In this document: positions 26,757 through 36,800 of the stretch, piece by piece
How the letters are laid out: every line of letters starts with the position of its first letter
How positions within the stretch are numbered: position 1 is the stretch's first letter
Assembly (NCBI RefSeq): GCF_000802155.2
Contig: NZ_JQGJ02000009.1
Span: 1-64,000 of the forward strand
DNA length: 64,000 bases
Origin: Pseudomonas frederiksbergensis
GTDB taxonomy: Bacteria > Pseudomonadota > Gammaproteobacteria > Pseudomonadales > Pseudomonadaceae
Reading direction: 5' to 3'
Program-made: the position numbers and the translations under genes
Notes under the pieces: generated by a model
Database searches by the model: none
The model's input: the letters and a program-made list of their open reading frames with translations, nothing else
Told to the model about the DNA's origin: nothing

Positions 26757-28676
26757 TCAAACCCTGAAATGACTGACCATCTGCTGCAGCTGACCACCCA
26801 AGCGCGCCAGTTCAACACTGGACGCAGCGGTCTCTTCGCTGGCAGCGGCGGTCTGTTCGGACACATCGCGCACATTGATGATGCTGCGGCTGATCTCTTC
26901 CGCCACGGCGCTCTGTTGCTCGGCGGCGGCAGCAATCTGCTGGTTCATCGACTGGATGTTCGACACCGTGCGGGTGATGTTTTCCAATGAAACGCCGGCC
27001 TTGCGGGTCAGGGCCACGCTGCTGTCGGTGAGATTGCGGCTGTTGTTCATCACTGCAGCCACTTGCTGGGTGCCGTTCTGCAACCCGGCCACCAGGCCTT
27101 CGATTTCTTCGGTGGATTTCTGCGTACGCTGGGCCAGGCCACGGACTTCGTCGGCGACGACCGCAAAGCCGCGTCCGGCTTCACCGGCGCGGGCCGCTTC
27201 GATGGCGGCGTTGAGCGCCAGCAGGTTGGTCTGTTCGGCCACGGCCTTGATCACGTCCATCACCGCGCCGATCTTGTCGCTTTCCTGTTGCAACACAGTC
27301 ATCGCATCGGTGGAGCGCACCACTTCGCTGGCCAGGCGCTCGATCTGGGCGATGGCTTCGCTGACCACCTGATCGCCGGCGCGGGCTTCGCCATCGGCGG
27401 CGGCTGCGGCCTGGGAGGCCTCTTCGGCATTGCGCGCCACTTCCTGGACCGTGGCGGTCATCTCGTGCATGGCGGTCGCGACCTGGTCGGTCTCGACTTT
27501 CTGGCTGTTGACCCCGGCACTGGTCTGCTCGGTCACGGCGGACAGTTCTTCGGCGGCGCTGGCGATCTGGGTCACGCCATCGCGGATCCCGCTGATCAGG
27601 TCGCGCAGGGTCACGCCCATGCGAGCGATGCCCTGCTGCAGGACACCGAGCTCATCGCGACGGGTGACGATGACGTTCTGCGAAAGGTCGCCACTGGCGA
27701 TGCGTTCGACCACCGCCAGGGTTTCACGCAATGGTCGAGTGATCTGGCGGGTGATGACCACGGCGGCAATGATGCCCACCAACAAAGCCAGCAATGTGCT
27801 GACCAATTGCAGCGTGCGGGCCTGGGCGCTTTCAGCGTCGCGACGGTCGAGTTGGATCTGGTACAGCTGCTCGCTCAGGGAAACGATGGTCGCGCCTTGG
27901 TCGGTCATTTCCTTGCGCGCCTGCACGACGTCGGCCGTGGCCAATTTGAAGGCCTGCACGGCGCTGCGGTATTGGACCAGGGTCGACTCCAGCTGGCGCA
28001 GCTCCCCTTGGCGGGTGCTGGCGAAATGTTCATCGAGCGGTTTCAGCGAAGCGATGGCGACATCCAGTTGAGCGAAGGCCTTGCGTTCGGTATCGGCGTT
28101 GGGGTTGGCGGTATAGCCGCGCACTTCATAGCGGGCCAGCATGAACGCCTGCTTGGCCTGGGTGATGGCCTGGAACTGGGCGAAGCGCTCGTCACTGATC
28201 GCCAATTGCTTTACATCGGAATCGATGGCTTCGATCAGCTTGTAGGCTGCCTCGGCGTTCGTGCTCATGACGTCCCGCGCGGCGTTGCCAGTGCGGTAGG
28301 CGCTGCGCATTTTGTTCAGCGACACCTGATAGGCGCTGATGACCGCGCTCTGCTCCTTGAGCAGCTTGACGTTTGCCGGGCTTTTGAAGCTGCTAAGCAG
28401 GGCATTTTGTTGCGCGACGAAACCATCGAGGGTGGTCTGCACATTTTGTGCGACGGTCTCGTCACCGTTGGCCAGCATGTATTGCAGGCGAACGACGCGC
28501 AGCTTGGTCAGGCCGGCGTTGAGCTGAGTGATGTCGCTCATCCAATTACTGCGGTCGATCAAACCGCCCAGGCTGGTCCAACTGGTGAGGGCCAGGAGAC
28601 AAGTCAGTACCAGCACCAGGCCGAAGCCCAGGCCCAGTTTCATGTTGACGCTAATGTTGCCAAACCAGCTATTCAT
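26757..28676 (-). CDS. methyl-accepting chemotaxis protein
   Basis: The 639-residue chemoreceptor has a transmembrane helix near residues 12-30 and a long periplasmic sensor domain of about 250 residues containing helical segments. A second helix near 285-305 is followed by HAMP (RQITRPLRETLAVVERIASGDLSQNV). The signalling tip EAARAGEAGRGFAVVADEVRGLAQRT is near 500, between methylation helices. The ligand is unknown. The start is ATG at 28,676; a TTG three bases earlier is possible. GGAGG lies before it. The 5' region carries an unexplained terminator-like hairpin (28,824-28,850). Confidence 0.95.
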   Translation of the reverse strand: MNSWFGNISVNMKLGLGFGLVLVLTCLLALTSWTSLGGLIDRSNWMSDITQLNAGLTKLRVVRLQYMLANGDETVAQNVQTTLDGFVAQQNALLSSFKSPANVKLLKEQSAVISAYQVSLNKMRSAYRTGNAARDVMSTNAEAAYKLIEAIDSDVKQLAISDERFAQFQAITQAKQAFMLARYEVRGYTANPNADTERKAFAQLDVAIASLKPLDEHFASTRQGELRQLESTLVQYRSAVQAFKLATADVVQARKEMTDQGATIVSLSEQLYQIQLDRRDAESAQARTLQLVSTLLALLVGIIAAVVITRQITRPLRETLAVVERIASGDLSQNVIVTRRDELGVLQQGIARMGVTLRDLISGIRDGVTQIASAAEELSAVTEQTSAGVNSQKVETDQVATAMHEMTATVQEVARNAEEASQAAAAADGEARAGDQVVSEAIAQIERLASEVVRSTDAMTVLQQESDKIGAVMDVIKAVAEQTNLLALNAAIEAARAGEAGRGFAVVADEVRGLAQRTQKSTEEIEGLVAGLQNGTQQVAAVMNNSRNLTDSSVALTRKAGVSLENITRTVSNIQSMNQQIAAAAEQQSAVAEEISRSIINVRDVSEQTAAASEETAASSVELARLGGQLQQMVSHFRV

Positions 28677-28702
28677 CAAATTCCTCCAGGAACGTTGCGC
28701 TG

Positions 28703-28710
28703 CTTATCGT
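28703..28710 (-). promoter_or_regulatory. possible FliA (sigma-28) -10 element for the MCP gene
   Basis: On the minus strand the sequence just upstream of the MCP start contains GACGATAA, similar to the FliA -10 GCCGATAA, and a second GCCGATAC is about 60 bases further upstream. A matching -35 at the proper spacing is weak, so this is only suggestive. Confidence 0.3.
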
Positions 28711-28823
28711 CGGTTGGCTGGAAGATTGTTGTTGTTAAGAGCCAGCAAAAACGTTTAACGGAGCTGTATCGGCGGCTGGCCCTGAATCTGAAAATTTTTT
28801 TACCGGGACGAAAAATGACAGGC

Positions 28824-28850
28824 AAAAAAAAGCCCGCGGGAGAGCGGGCT
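28824..28850 (-). terminator. orphan intrinsic terminator upstream of the MCP gene
   Basis: On the minus strand, AGCCCGC-TCTCCC-GCGGGCT is followed by eight T residues, a textbook terminator. It lies 150 bases upstream of the MCP start with no gene feeding it from the right. The rest of the 453-base spacer (28,677-29,129) holds the divergent promoters. See the findings. Confidence 0.75.
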
Positions 28851-29129
28851 AAAACCTTAGTTTCTTGAATGAGCGAGGGGACTGTATCGGATTGCATGAA
28901 GGCGTGGGGTGAAGAAAAGTTCATGCGGTTCAGCTTGTTGCTCTCTTCGAAAAGTATTCATCAGCGAGGTGATTTCGGACGTGTCCTGTGAGGCATGTCT
29001 CTTTTTTGAGTCAAAAAATGTCCGATTTCTGAACCGAACGCGATCTGCAGGGTCTGGTGTGCGCGCAGAAGGCTGTCCGATTTGGCCTGCGCCGCAATTT
29101 TGCTGTCGTTTTGTATCGAGGGATCGAAG

Positions 29130-30836
29130 ATGTCCGTGTATGCCTTAGGGACAAGGCTTGTCGTCGCGTCGCTGTATTTTCTGGCGATGGACATTGCCGT
29201 CGCCGCGCCGACCCCCGGCGACACGGATCTGATCCGCGAGCGCCAGGACCGTCTGCTCGAAGAGCAGCGCCGGCGCCTCGAACAGCTCAAAGAGTTACCG
29301 GGCAAACCCGCCACACCCCAAGCCCCCGTCGCGCCGACCGACAACCGTTGCTTCCCGATCAAGACCATCGAACTCAAGGGCGCCGATGCCCTGTCAGAGC
29401 GTGAGCGCCAACGCTTGCTCGCCCCCTACATCAATCAATGCCTGGGCGTGCCGCAGCTTAACGAGTTGCTCAAGACCATTACCGATGCGTACCTGGAAAA
29501 GGGCCTGGTCACGAGCCGTGCCTATTTGCCGCAACAGGACTTGTCCAGTGGGCATCTGCAGGTGCTGGTGGTCGAGGGACGGCTTGAAGGACTAAAGGGC
29601 GTCGAGGGCAGTGGCTTGTCCGAGCGCGAACTGGCCATGAGTTTTCCCGGCAAGCCCGGCGAATTGCTCAACTTGCGGGACATCGAGCAAATGGTTGATC
29701 AGTTGAACCGTTTGCCCTCCAACAGCGCCCGGATGGAGCTGACGCCGGGACAGAATATCGGCGGCAGTGAAGTGCTGGTCAGCAATACCTCGCAAAAACC
29801 TTGGCGCGTCGGCCTGTCACGGCATAACGATGGGCAAAAAAGTACCGGCGAGCAGCAATGGGCTACCGCCTTCGATTGGGACAGTCCCTTGGGCCTTGCC
29901 GATCAACTGGCCCTGCGCGGTGGCCACGATGCCATCAGCGACCATCAGAAGACTTCCCGCAATGCCATGCTCTATTACAACCTGCCGTTTGGCTGGTGGA
30001 ACCTGAGCTACACCTACAGCCAAAGCGAGTATCGCGCGCTGGGCCAGGCCAACGGCTTCAACTTCAAGCAGAGCGGCGACAGCCAGAACCATCAGTTGCG
30101 CCTGGAACGGGTGGTCCACCGTGACGCGGTGAGCAAGACCTCGCTCAACACAGGCCTTTCCTACCTGCGTACCAACAACTTCATCGAAGACAGCAAGCTC
30201 TCCGAAAGCAGCAATCGCATCAGCGAGGCGCAGTTCGGCATCAACCATGGGCGGCGGATCGGCAATGCCTTCGTCAACCTCGACCTGGGCCTGCAAAACG
30301 GTATCGGCGCCCTCGACGCCCAGGGCGACCGCGACCCTGGGCCTGGCGTGCCGGATGCGCGATACCGCAAATACACCGCCACCCTCAGCTACCTGCAGTC
30401 CTTCGAGTTGGGCGGCGAATCCTTCAGCTTCAGCAGCCTGATGACCGGCCAGCGCAGCGAGGACGCGTTATTCAGCCCGCAACGCATGAGCCTGGGTGGG
30501 TTGTCTTCGGTCCGCGGCTACAAGGACCAGACGCTGTCCGGCGACAGCGGCGGCTACTGGCGCAACGACCTGCGCTGGAGCCGTCCGGTGACGCTGGAGT
30601 GGCTGCGTCCGGTGTTCGCCGAGTACGGCACCAGCCTCGGTTACGACCAGGGCGTCATTCGGGGCGATCGCTACAACGGCGACCAGCATGGCCGCATGTC
30701 GAGCAACTCGCTGGAACTGTTCGCCCGCGGCCAGCACTTGAGCGCCAGCGTCACATTTGCCCACTCCCTGGAACGTCCGGACGCCCTGACCGAGCGCGAA
30801 GCGCCGATCTACTTCCGCGTGGATGTATCCATCTAA
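29130..30836 (+). CDS. TpsB outer-membrane transporter (CdiB/FhaC/ShlB family)
   Basis: The 568-residue Omp85-superfamily protein has a signal peptide (about residues 1-26, ending AVAAP). A helix-rich linker with ERQDRLLEEQRRRLEQLKEL (residues 33-52) leads to two POTRA domains, the first beginning CFPIKTIELKGADAL near residue 72. A 16-strand beta barrel with VRGYKDQTLSGDSGGYWRNDLRW (the VRGY motif) is near 465. FhaC-like proteins export one TpsA partner. GAGGGA upstream of the ATG sets the start. The large TpsA gene follows after 24 bases on the same strand, so both form one operon. Confidence 0.94.
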   Translation: MSVYALGTRLVVASLYFLAMDIAVAAPTPGDTDLIRERQDRLLEEQRRRLEQLKELPGKPATPQAPVAPTDNRCFPIKTIELKGADALSERERQRLLAPYINQCLGVPQLNELLKTITDAYLEKGLVTSRAYLPQQDLSSGHLQVLVVEGRLEGLKGVEGSGLSERELAMSFPGKPGELLNLRDIEQMVDQLNRLPSNSARMELTPGQNIGGSEVLVSNTSQKPWRVGLSRHNDGQKSTGEQQWATAFDWDSPLGLADQLALRGGHDAISDHQKTSRNAMLYYNLPFGWWNLSYTYSQSEYRALGQANGFNFKQSGDSQNHQLRLERVVHRDAVSKTSLNTGLSYLRTNNFIEDSKLSESSNRISEAQFGINHGRRIGNAFVNLDLGLQNGIGALDAQGDRDPGPGVPDARYRKYTATLSYLQSFELGGESFSFSSLMTGQRSEDALFSPQRMSLGGLSSVRGYKDQTLSGDSGGYWRNDLRWSRPVTLEWLRPVFAEYGTSLGYDQGVIRGDRYNGDQHGRMSSNSLELFARGQHLSASVTFAHSLERPDALTEREAPIYFRVDVSI

Positions 30837-30860
30837 TTCTGTTTGCAAAGAGACCTGATC

Positions 30861-33800
30861 ATGGACGACCGCCAATACGCCTTCCTGGCCCGCCAGCCCT
30901 CTGCTGCCCTGAAAAACCGCGACGCCTTCTGGGGCATGCCCAAGCGTGGCCTGGCGTTCCTGTTGGCCAACGTCATGTTCTGGCAACCGCTGTGGGCCCA
31001 GGCCGACGGTATCGTGGTCAGCGCGCCGGGCACCAGTCTCGGTCAGGCGGGCAACGGTGTGCCCGTCGTCAACATTGCCAAGCCCAACGGCAGTGGGCTG
31101 TCTCATAACCAGTTCAAGGACTACAACGTCGGCAGCAACGGCGTGATCCTCAACAACGCCACCAACCCTGCCCAGGCCACGCAACTGGGCGGGATCATCC
31201 TCGGTAATCCGAACCTCAAGGGCTCGGCCGCCAAGACCATCCTCAATGAGGTCAACGGTGGCAACCCCAGCCAGTTGCGTGGCTACACCGAAGTCGCGGG
31301 GCAATCGGCCCACGTCATCGTCGCCAACCCTCATGGCATCACATGTAACGGATGTGGCTTTATCAATACGCCGAGGGCGACGCTGACGACGGGCAAGCCG
31401 ATCATCGAGAACGGCCAGTTGAACAGCTACCAAGTGGATCAGGGCAGCGTGGCCATTGAAGGCGCGGGCTTTAACGCCAGCAATGTCGACCGTTTCGAAA
31501 TCATCACCCGCAGCGCCAAGATCAACGCTGAGATCCAGGCGAAAAGCCTGACGATCGTGGCCGGTCGCAACGACGTCAACGCCGACACCCTCAACGCCAC
31601 CGCCCGCGCCGATGACGGCAGTGCCAAGCCGGAACTGGCGATCGACTCCTCGGCGCTGGGCGGCATGTACGCAGGCGCTATCAAACTGGTGGGCACCGAG
31701 GCGGGTGTCGGGGTGAAGCTGGACGGCAAGATGGTCGCCAGTGGCGGTGATATCCAGCTCGATGCCAATGGGCATTTGAGCCTGGCCGAGACGGCGGCTG
31801 CCGGAGCGGTCCATATCCAGGCCAAAAGCCTCGAAGCCCGGGAGCACGTGTACGCCGGAAGCCGACTCGAAGTTAAGACCCAAGGTGACCTGAGCAGCCA
31901 GAAAAACCTGGTGGCGCGCGACAGCATCCACCTGGACAGCGGCGGCACGCTGACCAACAACGGCATTGTCGAGGCCGGGGTCAATGCCGATAACAGCCGC
32001 AACACCACGGGTGATGTCACCCTCACCGCCAAGCAGTTGAACAACGCCGGCAAAACCGTCATCGCCAGCCGCGACCTGAATGTCACGACCACCGCTGCGC
32101 TGAATAACCAGGGCGGCACGCTCAGTGGTCAGGGCAAGACCACCGTCACCGGCAACGTTGTGGATAACCGCAATAAAGGCCGGATCCTGGGTAACACCGA
32201 ACTGCACCTGAGCGCCGATCAAGTCCTCAACAGCCAGGGCGGCCTGATCAATAGCCAGGGCCTGCTGACGGCCAACCTGGGCCATCTGGAAAACAATGCC
32301 GGTGAACTGTCGAGCCTGAACAGCGCGACCCTGGTCCTCGACAGCCTGGACAACCTGACCGGCCTGGTCATGGCCGGCAAGAACCTCGACATCACTAACA
32401 CCGGCGCGATCAATAACCGGGGCGGCGAGCTATCCAGCCAAGGCGTCATGACCGTGCGCACCGCCAGCCTGGACAACAGCAACAAAGGCACCGTCGCCGC
32501 CAATGGCAAGCTGCTGGTCAGCGCCACCGGCGCGGTCAACAACGCCGAAAAAGGCCTGATCGCCAGCCGTACTGCCGAGGTCGAGTTCGATGCTGCCAGT
32601 CTGAATAACGCCAAGGGCACGCTGCAAGGCGAGGGCCTGGTCACCGTGGATGTATCCGACGACATCGATAACCAGGGTGGCAGCATCATCGCCAAGGACG
32701 CCAAGCTGAGTGTCTTCGCGACGAATCTGGACAACCGTGGCGGCGTGCTGTCCAGCGTCAAGGCGGCGCTGGAGGCACGCACCACCGGTGTGCTGAAAAA
32801 CGGCTATGACGTGAACCGCCAGGGCGGCACGATCCAGGCTCAAGGACTCAACATCCGAGCCTTGGCTGGGCTGTTCAACGACGGCGGACGCATCGCTGCG
32901 CAAGCCGGCGATGTCGTGGTTACCAACGCGACGGCGGACATCAACAATCGCAACGGCGGGATATACGCCACGGGCAAGGTCTGGATCTCTGGCCGGGACA
33001 TGGACAACAGCGGCGGCGGGCAGGTCAGCGCCAGTGGTATCGACTTTGACCTTTCGGGTGCGCTGAACAACAACGCCGGCATCATCGAAAGCCAGGACAG
33101 CCTGGACATTCTGGCCGCCAGCTTGAGCAACCAGAAAGGCCAACTGCGCACCCTGGGCCAGAACAGCACCACGGTGTTCAAGATCGGTGGCCTGTTCGAT
33201 AACAACGACGGCACCCTGGAAACCGCCAGTAATGATGTGGGCTTCAACACCGGCAGCGTCCAGAACGTGGGTGGCAAGCTGCTGCACACTGGCCTGGGAT
33301 TGTTCGGCATCAGCCAAGCCAACCTGGGGCAGGCCGGCGGTCAGTTGGTGACCTACGGCAACCTGACGGTGACGGCTGATCGCTGGACCAACAACACGGC
33401 GATCCAGGCCGGGCACTTGGTCGTGGATGTTGATCAGTTGACCCAGACCGCCACGGGCCAGTTGCTCAGCACCAATGGCATGGTGGGCCGTGGCAACAAT
33501 TGGCGTGTAGACGGCCTGGTCGGCAGCGATGGTGCGATCGACCTGCAACTGACCGGCGCCTATACAGGCAACGGTCGCTTGAGCAGTCTCGGCACCTTGG
33601 GGCTCAAGGCCGCGCTGATCGATCTGGAGCAAGGCGGCAGCATCGCTGGCGGTGGCAACACAACCGTCGTGGTCGATGGCGTCCTCAACAGCTACGGTCG
33701 CCTGACCTCAGCGGCGGACATGAGCATCACTGCCGCCACGGTGAACAATTACGGCACGTTGGGCAGTGCCGGCGCGCTCGACGTATCCACCGGCGACTTG

Positions 33801-36800
33801 CTCAACGAACACGGTTTGATCTTCAGCGGCGGCAATACCAGCCTGCGCGTCAATAGCCTGACCAACCGCTATGCCGATATCTATAGCCTGGGTGACCTGA
33901 GCATTGATCGCGACGGCCTCGGCACCCGTGTCAGCCGCATCCTCAACAGCTCCGGCTCGCTGCAGAGCGACGGCAACATGCGCCTGGCAGCCAGCACGAT
34001 CGACAACGTCCGCGAAATACTGACCACCCACGACGCGGGCATCTACACCGCCTCGATCAGGGAAGTGGCCTGCATCGAAGGGTACAACGCCGGTGATTGC
34101 AGCGGCGGCAAGGAAAACCACGTCTGGCAAATTATCCAGCGCGACAAGTTCGAAGTTACCTCGGCCAGCGCGGCTTCCAGTATCACCACCGGCGGCAGCC
34201 TGGATATCCAGGGCGACACCCTGACCAACCGGAGCAGCAGCCTGGGTGTCGGCGGTGCGTTTACCGCCAATCTTCTCAAGCTGGATAACATCGGCATTGA
34301 GACCGGTGAGATTGAAACCTCGCGCACCTTCAGGTCCGAACGCACGCGTAATCCAGGCAACTGGCGCTCTGCCGCAGATGACTTCACCAACAAATACTGG
34401 ATCGCAAGCCCAGCTTACGATCCCAATAAGCTGACCGGCCTTGAAGCTGCGATGAGCAGTTTCATCGGCATGACCGAACATGAGTTGACCCAGTTTGGCA
34501 CTCAAACAGCCACCACTGATAACCAGACCTATGCTGCGATCATCCAGGCCGGCGGAGCCGTGGATGTCCGTATCCAGGGCGAAGCCGACAGCCGTGTCGT
34601 GCGCGGCGGTTACAATTATGTTGGCGCCGGACCGCGTACCGACACCGACGCTGACAATGTTTTCTCGACCCGTATCAACATCAATCGACAATTACCGCCG
34701 AACCTGACCCAGCAACAGGTCGATCCGCTGGCCCTGCCGGGGTTTGACTTGCCCACCGGGCAAAACGGCCTGTTCCGCATGAGCGGCGACGGCTCGACCA
34801 CGCCGACCCAAGGTGCGGGGCTGACGCAAGTGCGTGGCCTGCCGGACCGTTCGTTCCAGGCCAACCCGCAAAAATACCTGATCGAGACCAACCCGGCGCT
34901 GACCGACATGCGTCGCTTCATGAGCTCGGATTACCTGCTGAGCAACCTGGGCTACGACCCCGACGTCGCCGCTAAGCGTTTGGGCGACGGCTTCTACGAA
35001 CAACGCCTGATCCAACAAGCGGTGATCGCCCGCACCGGCCAGCGCTTCCTCGACGGTCAGACCTCCGACGACGGCATGTTCAAGTACCTGATGAACAATG
35101 CCATCGCCAGCAAGGACGCTCTTAACCTGTCCCTGGGCGTCAGCCTGACCGCCGAACAGGTTGCGGCCCTGACCCATGACATCGTCTGGATGGAAAACCG
35201 GACGGTGAATAATCAACAGGTGCTGGTGCCGGTGCTTTATCTGGCCCAGGCCAACAATCGTCTGGCGCCGAATGGTGCGCTGATTCAGGGCTCAGACGTC
35301 AGCCTGATTGCCGGTAAAAACCTGAACAATGCGGGCACTTTACGTGCGTCCAGCAACCTGAGGGCGACGGCGGGCGACAGCTTGGTCAACAGTGGGTTGA
35401 TGGAAGCGGGTGGTCGGCTGGATGCGTTGGCGAGTAATAACCTGACTAACCGGGCGGGTGGGGTTATTGCTGGGCGTGACGTGAGTGTTGTTGCCGTTGC
35501 CGGTGATTTGGCCAATGAACGCACCATCACCCGGCATGCCAGCAGCACGGGCTACAAGACCGAGCAACGTGACTTTGCCGACAGTGCGGCGCGGATCGAG
35601 GCGAGCAATGATCTGGCAATGGGGGCGGGGCGGGATATCGCCAACAAGGGGGGCGTGCTCAAGAGCGGCAATGACACAACATTGCGTGCTGCCCGAAATA
35701 TGAACATCACCGCCGCCGAGCAGGTGGACAGCCATACGCAGGGCAGCAAACATCGAGACCAGACCATTACCCAGAACGGTTCTAGCGTTACGGTTGGGCG
35801 GGATCTTCAGGCCGCTGCGGGCGGTGACCTCAACGTGGTCGCTAGCCAGGTCGAAGCCAAGCGGAACCTGGCCATTGTCGCTACCAAGAACTTGACCTTG
35901 GGGCCAGCGGCGAATGAACAGCATTCGTATGGCCAGAGCAAGAAGGTCAAGAGCATCGAGGATCATGTCCAGCAGGTGTCCACCGCGCTCAAGGCGGGAG
36001 GGGATGCGACGCTGAGCGCGGGGCAGGATTTGGCGCTGGTGGCGAGTACGGTCAATGCCGGGGGGGAAGCCTATCTGGTGGCGGGTAAGAACCTTGACCT
36101 CAAGGCCGCTGCGGATCAGGACTACAGCTTCTACAGCAAGACCAAGAAGTCTTCTTCAGGGAAGAAATTCCGGCTGGATGAAACGGGCAGCACCACCCAT
36201 GTGGGCAGCCTGGTCAGTTCCAGCGGCAACAGCACGCTGGTGGCGGGTGAAAACCTGCTGTTGGCAGGTAGCGCCGTGACTTCCGAGAAAGGCGCGACGA
36301 AATTGGTCGCCAGCAAGGACGTACAGATTCTTGCCGTGACCGACTCCGACAGCGCCCGCCATGAGCGTAAGGAAAGCAAAAGCAGTTGGGGTGGGTTCAA
36401 GTCGAGCAAAGTCCAGGACAAGGTCGATGAGAAGCGCACGACTGCCATGGGCAGCATGGTCTCAGGCGAGACGGTCACCGTCGCGGGCGGCCAAGATGTG
36501 AAAGTGACGGGCTCGTCCCTGGTCAGTACCGGTGATCTGGCAGTCCAGGCCGGGCGCGACCTGACCATCGATGCGGCGAAAAATACCTTCTCGCGCGCTG
36601 ATATGCACAAGGAAAAGAATCGCGACCTGACAGGTGTATTGACTGGTAACAAGCTGGGCCTGGATGACATGACGGGCAATCAGCATCTGTTTATCAACAG
36701 TCAGAAGCACAACGGCACGGCTGCAGAAACCACGCTTACCGGCAGCACAGTTGGCTCCAGTGCTGGCAATGTGACGCTTACGGCTGGGCGTGAGTTGAGT

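Noticed and set aside
27063..28868. Long plus-strand open frame of about 600 codons opposite the chemoreceptor gene
   Set aside because: It is the complement of the real MCP gene, with low-complexity Gly/His/Gln-rich translation and no domain.
30468..33632. Several long minus-strand open frames in the TpsA gene
   Set aside because: They mirror the repetitive FHA repeats in high-GC sequence; the plus strand has clear TPS and FHA motifs.
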